Source: an uncultured Microscilla sp. (GTDB lineage Bacteria > Bacteroidota > Bacteroidia > Cytophagales > Microscillaceae). Taken from it: a stretch of 35,851 bases of DNA. This document shows, piece after piece, positions 1-8,220 of this stretch; within the stretch, counting starts at the first letter, position 1, and each line of letters starts with the position of its first letter. The notes under the pieces are model-generated. The model was not told the origin of the DNA. It ran no database searches and saw only the letters and a program-made list of their open reading frames with translations. A program made the translations under genes and the position numbers. The stretch spans positions 1 through 35,851 of the forward strand of contig NZ_CANLRP010000086.1 in the NCBI RefSeq assembly GCF_947493425.1, in the 5' to 3' direction.

Positions 1-10
1 AGCATTGGTT

Positions 11-41
11 AAAGCCTTTGAAGTGGAAGTTCAAAGGCTTT
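11..41. terminator. Perfect hairpin downstream of the propeller gene
   Basis: Two perfect 12-bp arms (AAAGCCTTTGAA at 11-22 and its complement at 30-41) enclose a 7-nt loop. The hairpin sits 22 nt beyond the stop codon of the minus-strand propeller gene, so it probably ends that transcript. Neither strand has a strong T-run after the stem, so this is not a textbook Rho-independent terminator. It could also serve a plus-strand gene to the left of the window. Confidence 0.5.
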
Positions 42-63
42 ACAAAGGAAAAGGAAATTAATA

Positions 64-636
64 CTATATTAACTTAGCTCCTGTTGCACTAGGAGCTGGC
101 TTACCTGGTGCAAATTGATAAGGAATAAACTTAAATTTTTCTGTTTTTGGGTCAAACATATCAACTCCTCCCCTGTACATGCTTAACCAAAACATGCCTT
201 GATCATCTTCATAAATAGAGCGTACATCGTTGCTTGTAATGCTTGTACTATCAGCTTTGCGATGTTGATACCTGGTAAACTCTTCTGTATTTGGATCAAA
301 TTTATTGAGTCCTCCTCCATAAGTACCTATCCATATATACCCTGCGCTGTCTTCGTACAAACACAAAACATAGTTATTACTTAAGCTGTTCTGATTGCCC
401 AGTTCTGTTTTATAAGTTCTTAATTGATAACCCTCGTATTTGCTTAGCCCATCGGCAGTACCGAACCATAACACCCCTCTTTTATCTTGCAAAACACAAT
501 TGATCGTGTTTTGTGACAATCCATCTTTAGGTGTAAGCCGGGCAAACTTCATTTGCTGAAGAGCAGGTTGCCCATACACAACCAAGGTTGATTGAAAAAA
601 TAAAAAAATGCATGTTATTTTGAAGATATACTTCAT
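64..636 (-). CDS. Short two-component-regulator propeller protein, probably truncated
   Basis: The 190-residue product begins with a signal peptide (MKYIFKITCIFLFFQSTLVVYGQ), so it should be exported to the periplasm. Three Reg_prop-type repeats follow, each with a xGLSxNxVxxxxxDxxGxxWxGTxxGLxxxD pattern: DGLSQNTINCVLQDKRGVLWF, then NSLSNNYVLCLYEDSAGYIW, then SITSNDVRSIYEDDQGMFWL. In full-length family members about 12-14 repeats form two propellers, followed by a Y_Y_Y domain and a histidine kinase, SpoIIE or cyclase output. Here the frame stops after three repeats and a hairpin follows at once. It is therefore a truncated remnant or an unusual stand-alone mini-propeller. The ATG at 636 was chosen over the one at 669 because it directly opens the signal peptide. 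Confidence 0.75.
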   Translation of the reverse strand: MKYIFKITCIFLFFQSTLVVYGQPALQQMKFARLTPKDGLSQNTINCVLQDKRGVLWFGTADGLSKYEGYQLRTYKTELGNQNSLSNNYVLCLYEDSAGYIWIGTYGGGLNKFDPNTEEFTRYQHRKADSTSITSNDVRSIYEDDQGMFWLSMYRGGVDMFDPKTEKFKFIPYQFAPGKPAPSATGAKLI

Positions 637-837
637 TATGTGCAGGTTAATACAAACTATGTGACACAATAGTATTGATTGAAAGATTACTCAGACAGGG
701 ATTGATTGAAGTAATAAGGTTTGTGACAGGGATTATAAAACACTGTTAAATACTTTATAATGCTATTTTTTCTCAAAAAAACAAGAAAAGAAAACGCAAA
801 TATCAAGCCTTTATATGTGAAAGAGAGTACTGGCAAA

Positions 838-3018
838 TTAAAGTTTAATCCCCATTACCAGCACATCATCTGTTTGTTGGTAATCGTCTCCCATCCAGGT
901 TTTGAGTTCTTCATTTATCTTATAACGTTGTTCTTCCATCTGTAGGTGACTCAATGATAATAAAAATTGCCTGAATTTTTTTGACATATACTTTCGCCCC
1001 TTTTTGCCTCCAAACTGATCCTGGAACCCATCAGAGTACATATAGATAATGTCATTAGGCTGAGTTTCAAATACATGCAAAGCATATTCACGCTCTGTTT
1101 TGTAGTGTTCGCTGCCTATAGGGTAAATAGATCCTTTGAGTCTAAACACTTCACCTCTTCTCACAAGCAATATAGAGTTCTTGGCTCCCGAAAAATAAAG
1201 TTTTTGATGGGTTTCATCTATTGTTACCACAGTCATGTCCATCCCGTCATCTGCCTTCTCCTGGGTTTCGTTGTGTAAGGTTGCCCGTACCCTTTTGTCT
1301 AACTCTTTTAGAATAACATCAGGCTTATGTATACACTCATTATCTATAATCTCGTTGAGCAAGTCATTGCCCATAATGGTCATAAAAGCACCTGGAACTC
1401 CGTGCCCAGTGCAATCAGCCGCAATTATGATTTTTAATTTGACTATGGGTAAATCAGGATTGGCATGCTCAAGCCCTCCGTTCATATTGGTATTATACAG
1501 CCATGACTGGTTGCAATTGGTTTCTGAGAACCAGTAAAAGTCACCACTCACTATATCTCGTGCCTTCAAATAAATAAAAGCGTCTTTAAATTGCTTCTCT
1601 ATGTGTTGTTGGCTACCCAGCACCGCTTTTTGAATACGATTTGCATATTGAATACTATCAGTGATGCTTCGGTTTTTCTTTTCCAGTTGTTTGGTTTTAT
1701 CCTCTAACTCTTTGGTTCGTTCTTCTACCTTTTTCTCCAGGTTAGTCGATAAATCTTCTACACTCTTGAATGCTCTTGAAAACCTGCGTGCAATGACCAA
1801 AAACTGAAGAGATAAAAATATAGCAAATGCCACTGGCAAAAGCTCTAATGCTCCCAGCGCCAGTAAACCATCGTTGATACCAGCCAACACCATTGTAAAT
1901 ATGCCTGCCATCTGAAAAGCCGATTCTCTCTTTTTATGCACTCCTGCCAGCACTATAGCAAAAAACAAATAGGCTATAAACAAGCCCATAAACGGCTGAT
2001 AAAAAAATATAGTGGGTGTAAAAGTAACCGGGCTTACGATTACAATAAATACTGTATAAACAGTCGTAATCCACAATGATACTTTGATAACTTGGGGAGA
2101 TACAATAAAGATTTGCCATTTGAAAAAACGAACTTCTTCGGGGTATAAAGAACGTACATACAACAAAGCCACTGGAGGCAGAAAAAAAGTAGTAATGTAG
2201 TATGCCTTACTTTGAATAGCAAAAGTAAGCCAACCTGAATGTTCTTTTAAGTATTCGTAAATGTAGTGCTCACCAAAAACAATCAGGCGCAAGCCTATAA
2301 ATAGACAAACAATACCAAAATAGAGCGTAGACTTGTTTTTTTGCCTAAAGAAAAATAACACAAAGTGGTATACTCCCATCACTAACAACACTCCAAGCCA
2401 CATCAACGTCCAACTATAGGCAAGAGAGTTGCTTTCTAATATTTCGCTATAAATCCCGAGGCGAAAAGACTGTATTAACCCACCAATAAACATGTCATGA
2501 TTAGCCACCTGAACCACCAGATGTACCTCTTGGTTGGGCGCCGAAAACTCTACCAGTTGCTCTAATATTTGACTTTCATAACTTTTATATTGCTTGCCTA
2601 CTTTACCTGAGGTATACACTAGCGAGTCATTGAGCCATACTTTGGCTGCTGACCATATCTTGGGGATAAAGATACCTAAGGGTTTGTTGGTTTTGGGCAG
2701 TTTAATACGTAAACAATAGGTAGCATATCCATGGGGAGAGAGTTTAACCTGATTTACCTTGTAGTTTGTCCAACTATTGGGTACATCTACTAAAGTATAA
2801 GGAGGGAGTTGTCCTTTGCTAATATCTTGTGGTGACAAAAGTTTTTTCCAATAAAAAAACCACTGTCCATCCAATGTCACAAAGTGGTTATGATCAAAGC
2901 TCCAGGCAGAAAGATCAAGCGTGCCTTTTGATATAGCAGGTGCTTTTGGTTGCTTGGTGGTACAGCCTACCAACAAAATAGCACCACTAAACAGTAGATA
3001 ATACAATAAGTTTTTCAT
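838..3018 (-). CDS. 7TMR-DISM lipoprotein sensor with SpoIIE-type serine phosphatase output
   Basis: This is a 726-residue inner-membrane signalling protein. An N-terminal signal with lipobox LLVGC (Cys19) is followed by a jelly-roll periplasmic domain (about 35-190) of the kind found in 7TMR-DISM receptors. Seven or so hydrophobic helices span about 200-412, and a charged coiled coil (about 415-450) leads into a PP2C-like SpoIIE domain (about 455-726). Metal-site motifs are intact: DIVSGDFYW (488-496), ADCTGHGVPGAFM (534-546), DDGMD, YSDGFQDQFGG and a terminal QTDDVLVMG. By family knowledge it should dephosphorylate phosphoserine or phosphothreonine on a partner, often an anti-sigma antagonist, when the periplasmic domain binds a ligand. 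Partner and ligand are unknown, and no anti-sigma or antagonist gene is adjacent. Its output domain closely resembles that of the TPR protein at 11772-13745. Confidence 0.92.
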   Translation of the reverse strand: MKNLLYYLLFSGAILLVGCTTKQPKAPAISKGTLDLSAWSFDHNHFVTLDGQWFFYWKKLLSPQDISKGQLPPYTLVDVPNSWTNYKVNQVKLSPHGYATYCLRIKLPKTNKPLGIFIPKIWSAAKVWLNDSLVYTSGKVGKQYKSYESQILEQLVEFSAPNQEVHLVVQVANHDMFIGGLIQSFRLGIYSEILESNSLAYSWTLMWLGVLLVMGVYHFVLFFFRQKNKSTLYFGIVCLFIGLRLIVFGEHYIYEYLKEHSGWLTFAIQSKAYYITTFFLPPVALLYVRSLYPEEVRFFKWQIFIVSPQVIKVSLWITTVYTVFIVIVSPVTFTPTIFFYQPFMGLFIAYLFFAIVLAGVHKKRESAFQMAGIFTMVLAGINDGLLALGALELLPVAFAIFLSLQFLVIARRFSRAFKSVEDLSTNLEKKVEERTKELEDKTKQLEKKNRSITDSIQYANRIQKAVLGSQQHIEKQFKDAFIYLKARDIVSGDFYWFSETNCNQSWLYNTNMNGGLEHANPDLPIVKLKIIIAADCTGHGVPGAFMTIMGNDLLNEIIDNECIHKPDVILKELDKRVRATLHNETQEKADDGMDMTVVTIDETHQKLYFSGAKNSILLVRRGEVFRLKGSIYPIGSEHYKTEREYALHVFETQPNDIIYMYSDGFQDQFGGKKGRKYMSKKFRQFLLSLSHLQMEEQRYKINEELKTWMGDDYQQTDDVLVMGIKL

Positions 3019-3161
3019 GCAACAAGAGAGATGCCTTTAGATTGAAATAATCAGCTTTATAGCGATAAACAAAATAAAAGCATTTTTTATTCCAAGCTCC
3101 CTCAACAAACTTGTTAATTAATTGCAAAGAAGGGATATACGGCTGATATTAAATATGTTTG

Positions 3162-4034
3162 TTAACTAATATCATCACGGTCTATAGGACACGCCGAACA
3201 CCTGAGTAAACCTCCCAGCTTTGACACGTTGCTATATTGAGTTTTGATGGTTTGAATGTTTCTTTTGGCAAGCTCTTTTGACAACCTTTCAAAAGATTGC
3301 TCGATCACTACCAGTTCGGGATGGATAGAAAAAACATTGGGAAACATGTGATACATTTCGGCTTGTGACACTTCTATGAGGTTGTCTTCGCCAAATATAT
3401 CATAAATAGCATTTGGTATTTGTTGAAAGCCTCCTTTATAAATTAAGGCATGGTGGGTGCCCACTGGCTGAAAAGCGCAATCAAGGTGTAATATATTGGT
3501 GGCGCCTTCATTGGTTACATTTAAAGGTAATGTCACTACTTCTTTTTTGTTTTTCAAGACTGATTTTAAAAAATCTACCCCTTGCTGATTTGTACGCTCG
3601 CCTAGCCCCACAAAAACGTGGTCTTTCCAAACTACTACATCGCCTCCTTCTATTACTGCACCTTGGGGTGGTGTATGCACTTGCGACAAGCCACTGGTAA
3701 TGGACTGAATGGCATTAACTTCAGGTTGACGGTTGGCTTTGCGCATGTTTGCCAGAAAAAAATTATGATCCACTCCAAAACCAATATCCCGACAAAAAAT
3801 CTGATCTTGATTGGCTATATTTTCTGGTCTGAGCACCTTTACCCCATTTTGCTCCAGGATATTTCTAAAATGTTCTACTTCTTTAATCAAAACATCTTCG
3901 GAAGGTTCTTCTCCCTTTTGGGCAATTTCTGCATGTTTAGGATTATTAAGATAAGATATATCGCCACGATCATAGGCAATACCTAAGATAACCGTGTTTA
4001 GTTTTCCCGTTTCACTATTTATATTCACCTTCAT
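3162..4034 (-). CDS. Amidinotransferase-fold hydrolase (arginine deiminase / DDAH superfamily)
   Basis: The 290-residue protein has the guanidine-modifying enzyme fold. Visible motifs are FCRDIGF (80-86) and EGGD (129-132) for substrate guanidine binding, HLDC (183-186) carrying the catalytic histidine, and GGLLRCSACPIDRD near the C-terminus, where Cys279 aligns with the nucleophile of arginine deiminases. Length suits the short DDAH/amidinotransferase members (about 250-310) better than the roughly 410-residue arginine deiminases. Likely chemistry is hydrolysis of arginine or a methylated arginine to citrulline; which substrate is used cannot be read from the sequence. There is no signal peptide, so it is cytoplasmic. 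ATG 4034 was chosen because upstream codons are AT-rich and lack family similarity. No arginine-pathway gene is adjacent. Confidence 0.85.
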   Translation of the reverse strand: MKVNINSETGKLNTVILGIAYDRGDISYLNNPKHAEIAQKGEEPSEDVLIKEVEHFRNILEQNGVKVLRPENIANQDQIFCRDIGFGVDHNFFLANMRKANRQPEVNAIQSITSGLSQVHTPPQGAVIEGGDVVVWKDHVFVGLGERTNQQGVDFLKSVLKNKKEVVTLPLNVTNEGATNILHLDCAFQPVGTHHALIYKGGFQQIPNAIYDIFGEDNLIEVSQAEMYHMFPNVFSIHPELVVIEQSFERLSKELAKRNIQTIKTQYSNVSKLGGLLRCSACPIDRDDIS

Positions 4035-4213
4035 ATAACAGTTTTTAATTTTTAATTTTAACATAAAAAATATTTTATATTTTGTTAAAATCAATTTTTA
4101 AAAACTAAAATTTTGCTCAACAAACTGTAAATTAAATACTACTTGAAGTATTCGAAGAAATATTTTGAATACTCAATAACCAATATCATAGTATGACTAA
4201 GAATAAAACTATT

Positions 4214-4870
4214 TTAAGAGAGGCGCTTCTCAATTTTTGACATTAGTTGCTCAAGTGTAGGCTTTTGTTTTAACAACTCGTCTCCACTAATGGCTGCTTT
4301 TTGTGTTTTAAGCAATGGAGGAATAGCTATTTTACCCTGGGCAAAAGAATACATCCAGATCAGGTCAAGAGCATTGATCAAGAGATTGATTCGATAACTT
4401 AAAGATGGTTTTGTCAAATGAAACCCTAAACGCTTGGCAGTATTTGAACTAAAAAAATAAGAAGTACCCACCACTTGTATAGTTTTGGGCAACTTACCTT
4501 GCTCTATGTCTTTGGCTATAGCTATCAATCCTTGTAAACAGTAGCACCAAATCTTCTGACGAGCTGCGAGTCCTCGATCGCGCCAATGCATCACCATCAA
4601 ATAATCAAAAGAAGTGCCTGTATGAAGATCATATACCGCCTTATTTGGGTTGTATACCAACAACATAGGGGAGTAGTATTTGTAAACTCCCAACAAAGTA
4701 AACAGAGGAGTAAGCGCAAATTGCATTATTGCCAGAGCAAAAGGAAAAAGAAGAAAATACCATAGTTGAGGCCTTGCAAAAGGCCCTAAAAATGATCCTG
4801 CTCCCAGTAACACAAAAAAAATAGCCAATACCCATTGTATTGATTTACTAAGTCTATAAAATTTGTTCAT
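4214..4870 (-). CDS. Conserved-looking membrane protein of unknown function, coupled to PARG
   Basis: The 218-residue protein has two hydrophobic segments (about 11-29 and 35-60) followed by a soluble, probably cytoplasmic part of about 155 residues. The motif-like stretches YDLHTGTSFDYLMVM (80-94) and VVGTSYFFSSNTAKRLGF (133-150) have the look of conserved sites, but I do not recognise a family. The start at 4870 lies inside the end of the upstream PARG gene, giving a 17-bp overlap. The two are therefore almost certainly co-transcribed and may be translationally coupled. An open frame continues upstream to 5044, but that part overlaps PARG and gives a poor N-terminus. Function is unknown. 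Confidence 0.75.
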   Translation of the reverse strand: MNKFYRLSKSIQWVLAIFFVLLGAGSFLGPFARPQLWYFLLFPFALAIMQFALTPLFTLLGVYKYYSPMLLVYNPNKAVYDLHTGTSFDYLMVMHWRDRGLAARQKIWCYCLQGLIAIAKDIEQGKLPKTIQVVGTSYFFSSNTAKRLGFHLTKPSLSYRINLLINALDLIWMYSFAQGKIAIPPLLKTQKAAISGDELLKQKPTLEQLMSKIEKRLS

Positions 4871-5723
4871 GACCAAAGTGTTTTTCAAACGCTGGCAAGT
4901 TGGGGTTTTGTTTTTGACCACTATATACTGCAAAAACAATTTTGCGAAATGCCCGATTAAACTTGCCCTCACCAAATAAATGTGCAGCAAAGTATTGCGC
5001 AATATCTTTTGGATTATTTTTGAACACACCACAACCCCAGGCACCTAACACCAACACCTCGTGTTGATGCAAAACTGCCAAGGTCAAAACTTTTTCAGTA
5101 CGTGAAAGCATTGTAGCTTCTATCAAACTTTGCTCGGCAGGATAGTTGGCTTTTACCGATCCAGCATTCACGGCAGGAGCCGTAATTACAGAGATCATAT
5201 AGGGTGAATTTAACAACTGGTCGTCATCGTTACGAAATACCGGAACATCAGGCGAATAAATTATATAGTCAAGGTACAAACCTGTTTTGCGTTTGCGGTT
5301 GGTAAGATACATCTCCTGCTGGGGCTCAAGGCAAGCATATAAACCTGATGCACGTGCCAGGCTTTCTTCTTGCGCCTGACTGCCTCCTAAGAATCCGCCG
5401 CCTGGATTTTTGGCTGAAGCAAAGTTTAAGACTCCCACCTTGGTATAGTTTTCACCCTCTACCAAACGCTTGGCTGCCTGTAAGGTTGTTTCGGTGGTTA
5501 CCTCATATTGGGTATCAAAATCGAGCTCCTTAAGTGCTTGGTTGCTAGATACAAGTACTTTTTCGTCAAAACTGTTAGGTGTATATAATAAGGTATCATC
5601 TATTGACTTTGTCAATGAGTTTTTAATATCAATGGTATTTTGTGATTGGCTAGTGTACTTACCTTGGGCTAAAATTTGTAAGGTTTCTTGAGCTATTTCA
5701 GCTCGTTTTTTTCGGTTACTCAT
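4854..5723 (-). CDS. Microbial-type poly(ADP-ribose) glycohydrolase (TIGR02452/DUF2263 family)
   Basis: The 289-residue protein carries the macrodomain-fold PARG signature: NFASAKNPGGGFLGGSQAQEE (100-120), with the NPGGG loop at 106-110 and the catalytic Glu pair at 119-120. Length and the conserved AWGCGVFKNNP near the C-terminus also match bacterial PARG. The expected reaction is hydrolysis of ribose-ribose bonds in poly(ADP-ribose), or removal of related ADP-ribose modifications, in the cytoplasm. No PARP-like gene is visible in the window, so the physiological substrate is open. It is the first gene of a two-gene overlap with the membrane protein at 4214-4870. The start is the first ATG, opening a basic helix (MSNRKKRAEIAQETL) typical of the family. 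Confidence 0.92.
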   Translation of the reverse strand: MSNRKKRAEIAQETLQILAQGKYTSQSQNTIDIKNSLTKSIDDTLLYTPNSFDEKVLVSSNQALKELDFDTQYEVTTETTLQAAKRLVEGENYTKVGVLNFASAKNPGGGFLGGSQAQEESLARASGLYACLEPQQEMYLTNRKRKTGLYLDYIIYSPDVPVFRNDDDQLLNSPYMISVITAPAVNAGSVKANYPAEQSLIEATMLSRTEKVLTLAVLHQHEVLVLGAWGCGVFKNNPKDIAQYFAAHLFGEGKFNRAFRKIVFAVYSGQKQNPNLPAFEKHFGHEQIL

Positions 5724-6200
5724 GGTGTTTTTTGATTGTAGTTCGCCTAAAAAACTACTTATACGTAAAACTTAAAACAATGACTGAAGTCAATGGTAAA
5801 ACTATTTGAATTCATTGGTAAATTATTGATAAAACAAGAGCAACTAATAATAACTCTTTGTACTAAAAATTGTTTGAAAAATCATCTTTTTTAGGTTTAA
5901 ACCAACAAGCTTTATCTTGAATTAATACACTTAAAAGAGAAAAGTGTACACTGATTGAGTGTAAAAATAGTAATTGAAAATCAGGTAGTTACATAATTTA
6001 TTATTTATATACATTTGATATTAACGTTTATACACACAAGTATTTGCCACCAAAAAAAACATTTTTATGGTAAATATTACAGTTAATAAGAAAATAAATT
6101 GTACTTATCTAATAAACTTTAAGAATTGGTAAGAATATTGAAGAAAAATAGTAGCAATAGGTAAGGTCAATCATATAGTTATAAAAGACGAGAATAATAC
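5724..6200. other. Divergent intergenic region, 477 bp, no gene
   Basis: This region lies between the divergently transcribed PARG and K+ channel genes, is very AT-rich and has no credible ORF. It holds an exact TAnnTTTG element on the plus strand (TACATTTG, 6010-6017), about 180 nt upstream of the channel, without a clear -33 partner. It also holds a cluster of small inverted repeats: ACACTT/AAGTGT at 5927-5947, then ACACT/AGTGT at 5948-5962, joined by the palindrome GTGTACAC. The latter could be an operator, but nothing in the window identifies a regulator for it. Confidence 0.5.
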
Positions 6201-7136
6201 ATGGAAAGGACACTAACACTAAACAACACAAAAACGAACAGAAAAGAAACCCAGAAAAAATTGAGCGCTCAGGCAAAATATATGAAATCAGCCCGAAAAG
6301 TAATTGCAAGTAAATGGCGATATAATTTATATAAAACCATTTACCGCTCCGACACACTCAGTTCAAAGGTATTTGCAGTGGCACTGCTTTTCTTTATCTG
6401 TTTAAGTGCTTCGTCGGTAATACTAGAAACTGTCAAAGACTATAAACAAGCCTATGGGCCGGTCTTTAATTTCATAGCGTGGACTACTACTATCTTGTTT
6501 TCTATAGAGTATATTTTACGGGTCATCTGTTTACCCAAACCCCTGCGCTATGTGCTCAGCCCTTTAGGTATTTTAGACTTTTTGGCTACTTTTCCAGCAT
6601 ATCTAGGATTGTTAGGTTTCACCTCGGTTACTTTCCTTATGGTGATTCGACTGGTGAGGCTGTTCAGATTATTCAGGGTATTTAACCTGGTAGAATATAC
6701 TGGTGAAGCAGGTACTTTGGTAGACGCACTCAAGTCAAGCCGACACAAAATCACTGTATTTATCATTGCAGTAGTTATCTCAGTAACTATCATTGGGTCT
6801 GTTATGTATGTAATAGAAGGTCCTCAACACGGCTTTACAAGTATTCCCAGGGGCATCTACTGGGCAATTGTAACAGTAACAACGGTAGGCTATGGCGACA
6901 TGGCACCTAAAACCTTGCATGGACAAGCATTGGCGTCATTGCTTATGCTGCTAGGCTTTAGTACGATAGTGGTGCCTACCAGTATCGTGTCTGCCGAAAT
7001 AGCCAAACAACGGGAAATAACCCCAGTGCTAAGCAATAAAGAGTGTTTTGGCTGTGGTATGACAGGGCACGACTTGAATGCCTCTTATTGCAAATATTGT
7101 GGAAGCCGTTTATGGGATGATCACGATGACGACTAA
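6201..7136 (+). CDS. Voltage-gated potassium channel with C-terminal zinc ribbon
   Basis: The 311-residue protein has a six-helix Kv-type core. Hydrophobic segments begin near 55. An S4 helix carries arginines at every third position (R150, R153, R156, R159 in MVIRLVRLFRLFRV). A pore loop has the selectivity filter TVTTVGYGDM (filter TVGYGD, 228-233), and S6 follows at about 243-265. It should conduct K+ across the inner membrane in response to voltage. Instead of the usual RCK/TrkA or cyclic-nucleotide domain, the C-terminus ends in a CxxC...CxxC zinc ribbon (C282, C285, C297, C300) and an acidic tail, DDHDDD. The basic N-terminus (about 50 residues) is cytoplasmic. The gene stands alone and is closed by a strong terminator. 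Confidence 0.93.
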   Translation: MERTLTLNNTKTNRKETQKKLSAQAKYMKSARKVIASKWRYNLYKTIYRSDTLSSKVFAVALLFFICLSASSVILETVKDYKQAYGPVFNFIAWTTTILFSIEYILRVICLPKPLRYVLSPLGILDFLATFPAYLGLLGFTSVTFLMVIRLVRLFRLFRVFNLVEYTGEAGTLVDALKSSRHKITVFIIAVVISVTIIGSVMYVIEGPQHGFTSIPRGIYWAIVTVTTVGYGDMAPKTLHGQALASLLMLLGFSTIVVPTSIVSAEIAKQREITPVLSNKECFGCGMTGHDLNASYCKYCGSRLWDDHDDD

Positions 7137-7184
7137 TCAACCCTTTGCAACTCAGTGTCCAGAACTACTCAAAATATATAGCAT

Positions 7185-7217
7185 AAGCCGATGACTGATG
7201 GGTCATTGGCTTTTTTT
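7185..7217 (+). terminator. Rho-independent terminator of the K+ channel gene
   Basis: An 11-bp stem (AAGCCGATGAC, 7185-7195, pairing with 7202-7212 through one G-U pair) with a 6-nt loop is followed by seven T residues. It lies 48 nt after the channel stop codon, separating the channel from the GldM-like pair. Confidence 0.85.
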
Positions 7218-7251
7218 ATTCCACTCTTCTCTCCTTCCTGTGTATTGACAC

Positions 7252-8220
7252 ATGCCACCAATAACAATTGTCATGCAAACAACACCACTATTCATGGGCT
7301 TGCTCCTGATTTGGCTTGCAGGCTGTACTGCGCCAGAGAACGACCTGCAACAAAAGCTCAAAAGCACTTCATGTTTTCTAAAAAATATGATTTTTGATGT
7401 TGAAAATGAAAACAAAAGGGCAATAAACGCCATACATGTAAAAGTTAAACGTGAAGGTAATCCACGCCATGGACTAGAGCTTATTGGTCGGGCAAAACTC
7501 TTGCAAACGAAAACATCCAGGTTATGTGACTCTCTGAGTTATTGGCGAAGCTTGGTGACTGTTGGTACACCTGACACACACGTTCGCAGCCTGTTTTTAG
7601 GCGATGAAGGTAAAAATTTAATGAACAACCTCAAAAGTTATATTGATTGGCTGAATGCTGAGTTTAAAGATTTGGAGTTACCCAGTTTTGCCAGTTTCAC
7701 TCAAACTATGACTAACTACACATACAACTATACACCTGATGAGCTATTGCTTTTTCATTTTACCAATACTACTGCTGTGACTGCCAATGCCTGGCTTACT
7801 CAACTACAAATAGAGATATTGCAGTATGCCCAACTAGTGATGAAAAAACTTGAAGATGCTAAGATCAATTCAGACCACTTTGGTATACCACGCTTTAGTA
7901 TAGGAGTCACCAATAACAGTCCAGTAATTAAAGTAGGAGACAGCTACCGGGCAGAGATATTTATTGCTTCTCATATATCAAAAGCCGCACACAAGGCAAC
8001 TATCAACGACTCACCGACACCTGTGCAAGATGGCAGTGCATGCTTGAGTTTCAAAGTACGGGCAATCCCTCACTCAGTACCTGCTCACATCAATAAAGTA
8101 ACTCGCTATTGGAAAGGGAGTATTACCTTTAAGAGTAAAGGAAGAGACACTACACTCTACATCAAAAAACCTTATAACGTATTAAGAAAATCGGTTTATA
8201 CGCCTCAAAATAATAAGTAA
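7252..8220 (+). CDS. GldM-like lipoprotein, first of a tandem pair
   Basis: The 322-residue predicted lipoprotein has lipobox WLAGC (Cys25). A second in-frame ATG at 7273 would give a more standard 17-residue leader. Charged helices up to about 205 include FHFTNTTAVTANAWLTQLQ, which resembles the end of the GldM periplasmic helical domain (F.N.xAVxAxxxLxxLQ). A beta domain (about 210-310) has a VGDSYRAEIFIAS stretch and ends KGSITFKSKGRDTT...YNV, as in the second GldM domain. GldM is the roughly 510-residue core of the type IX secretion and gliding motor and is anchored by a transmembrane helix. Here only the first two domains are present, on a lipid anchor. The similarity is judged by eye. 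The stop codon overlaps the next start (TAATG). Confidence 0.7.
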   Translation: MPPITIVMQTTPLFMGLLLIWLAGCTAPENDLQQKLKSTSCFLKNMIFDVENENKRAINAIHVKVKREGNPRHGLELIGRAKLLQTKTSRLCDSLSYWRSLVTVGTPDTHVRSLFLGDEGKNLMNNLKSYIDWLNAEFKDLELPSFASFTQTMTNYTYNYTPDELLLFHFTNTTAVTANAWLTQLQIEILQYAQLVMKKLEDAKINSDHFGIPRFSIGVTNNSPVIKVGDSYRAEIFIASHISKAAHKATINDSPTPVQDGSACLSFKVRAIPHSVPAHINKVTRYWKGSITFKSKGRDTTLYIKKPYNVLRKSVYTPQNNK

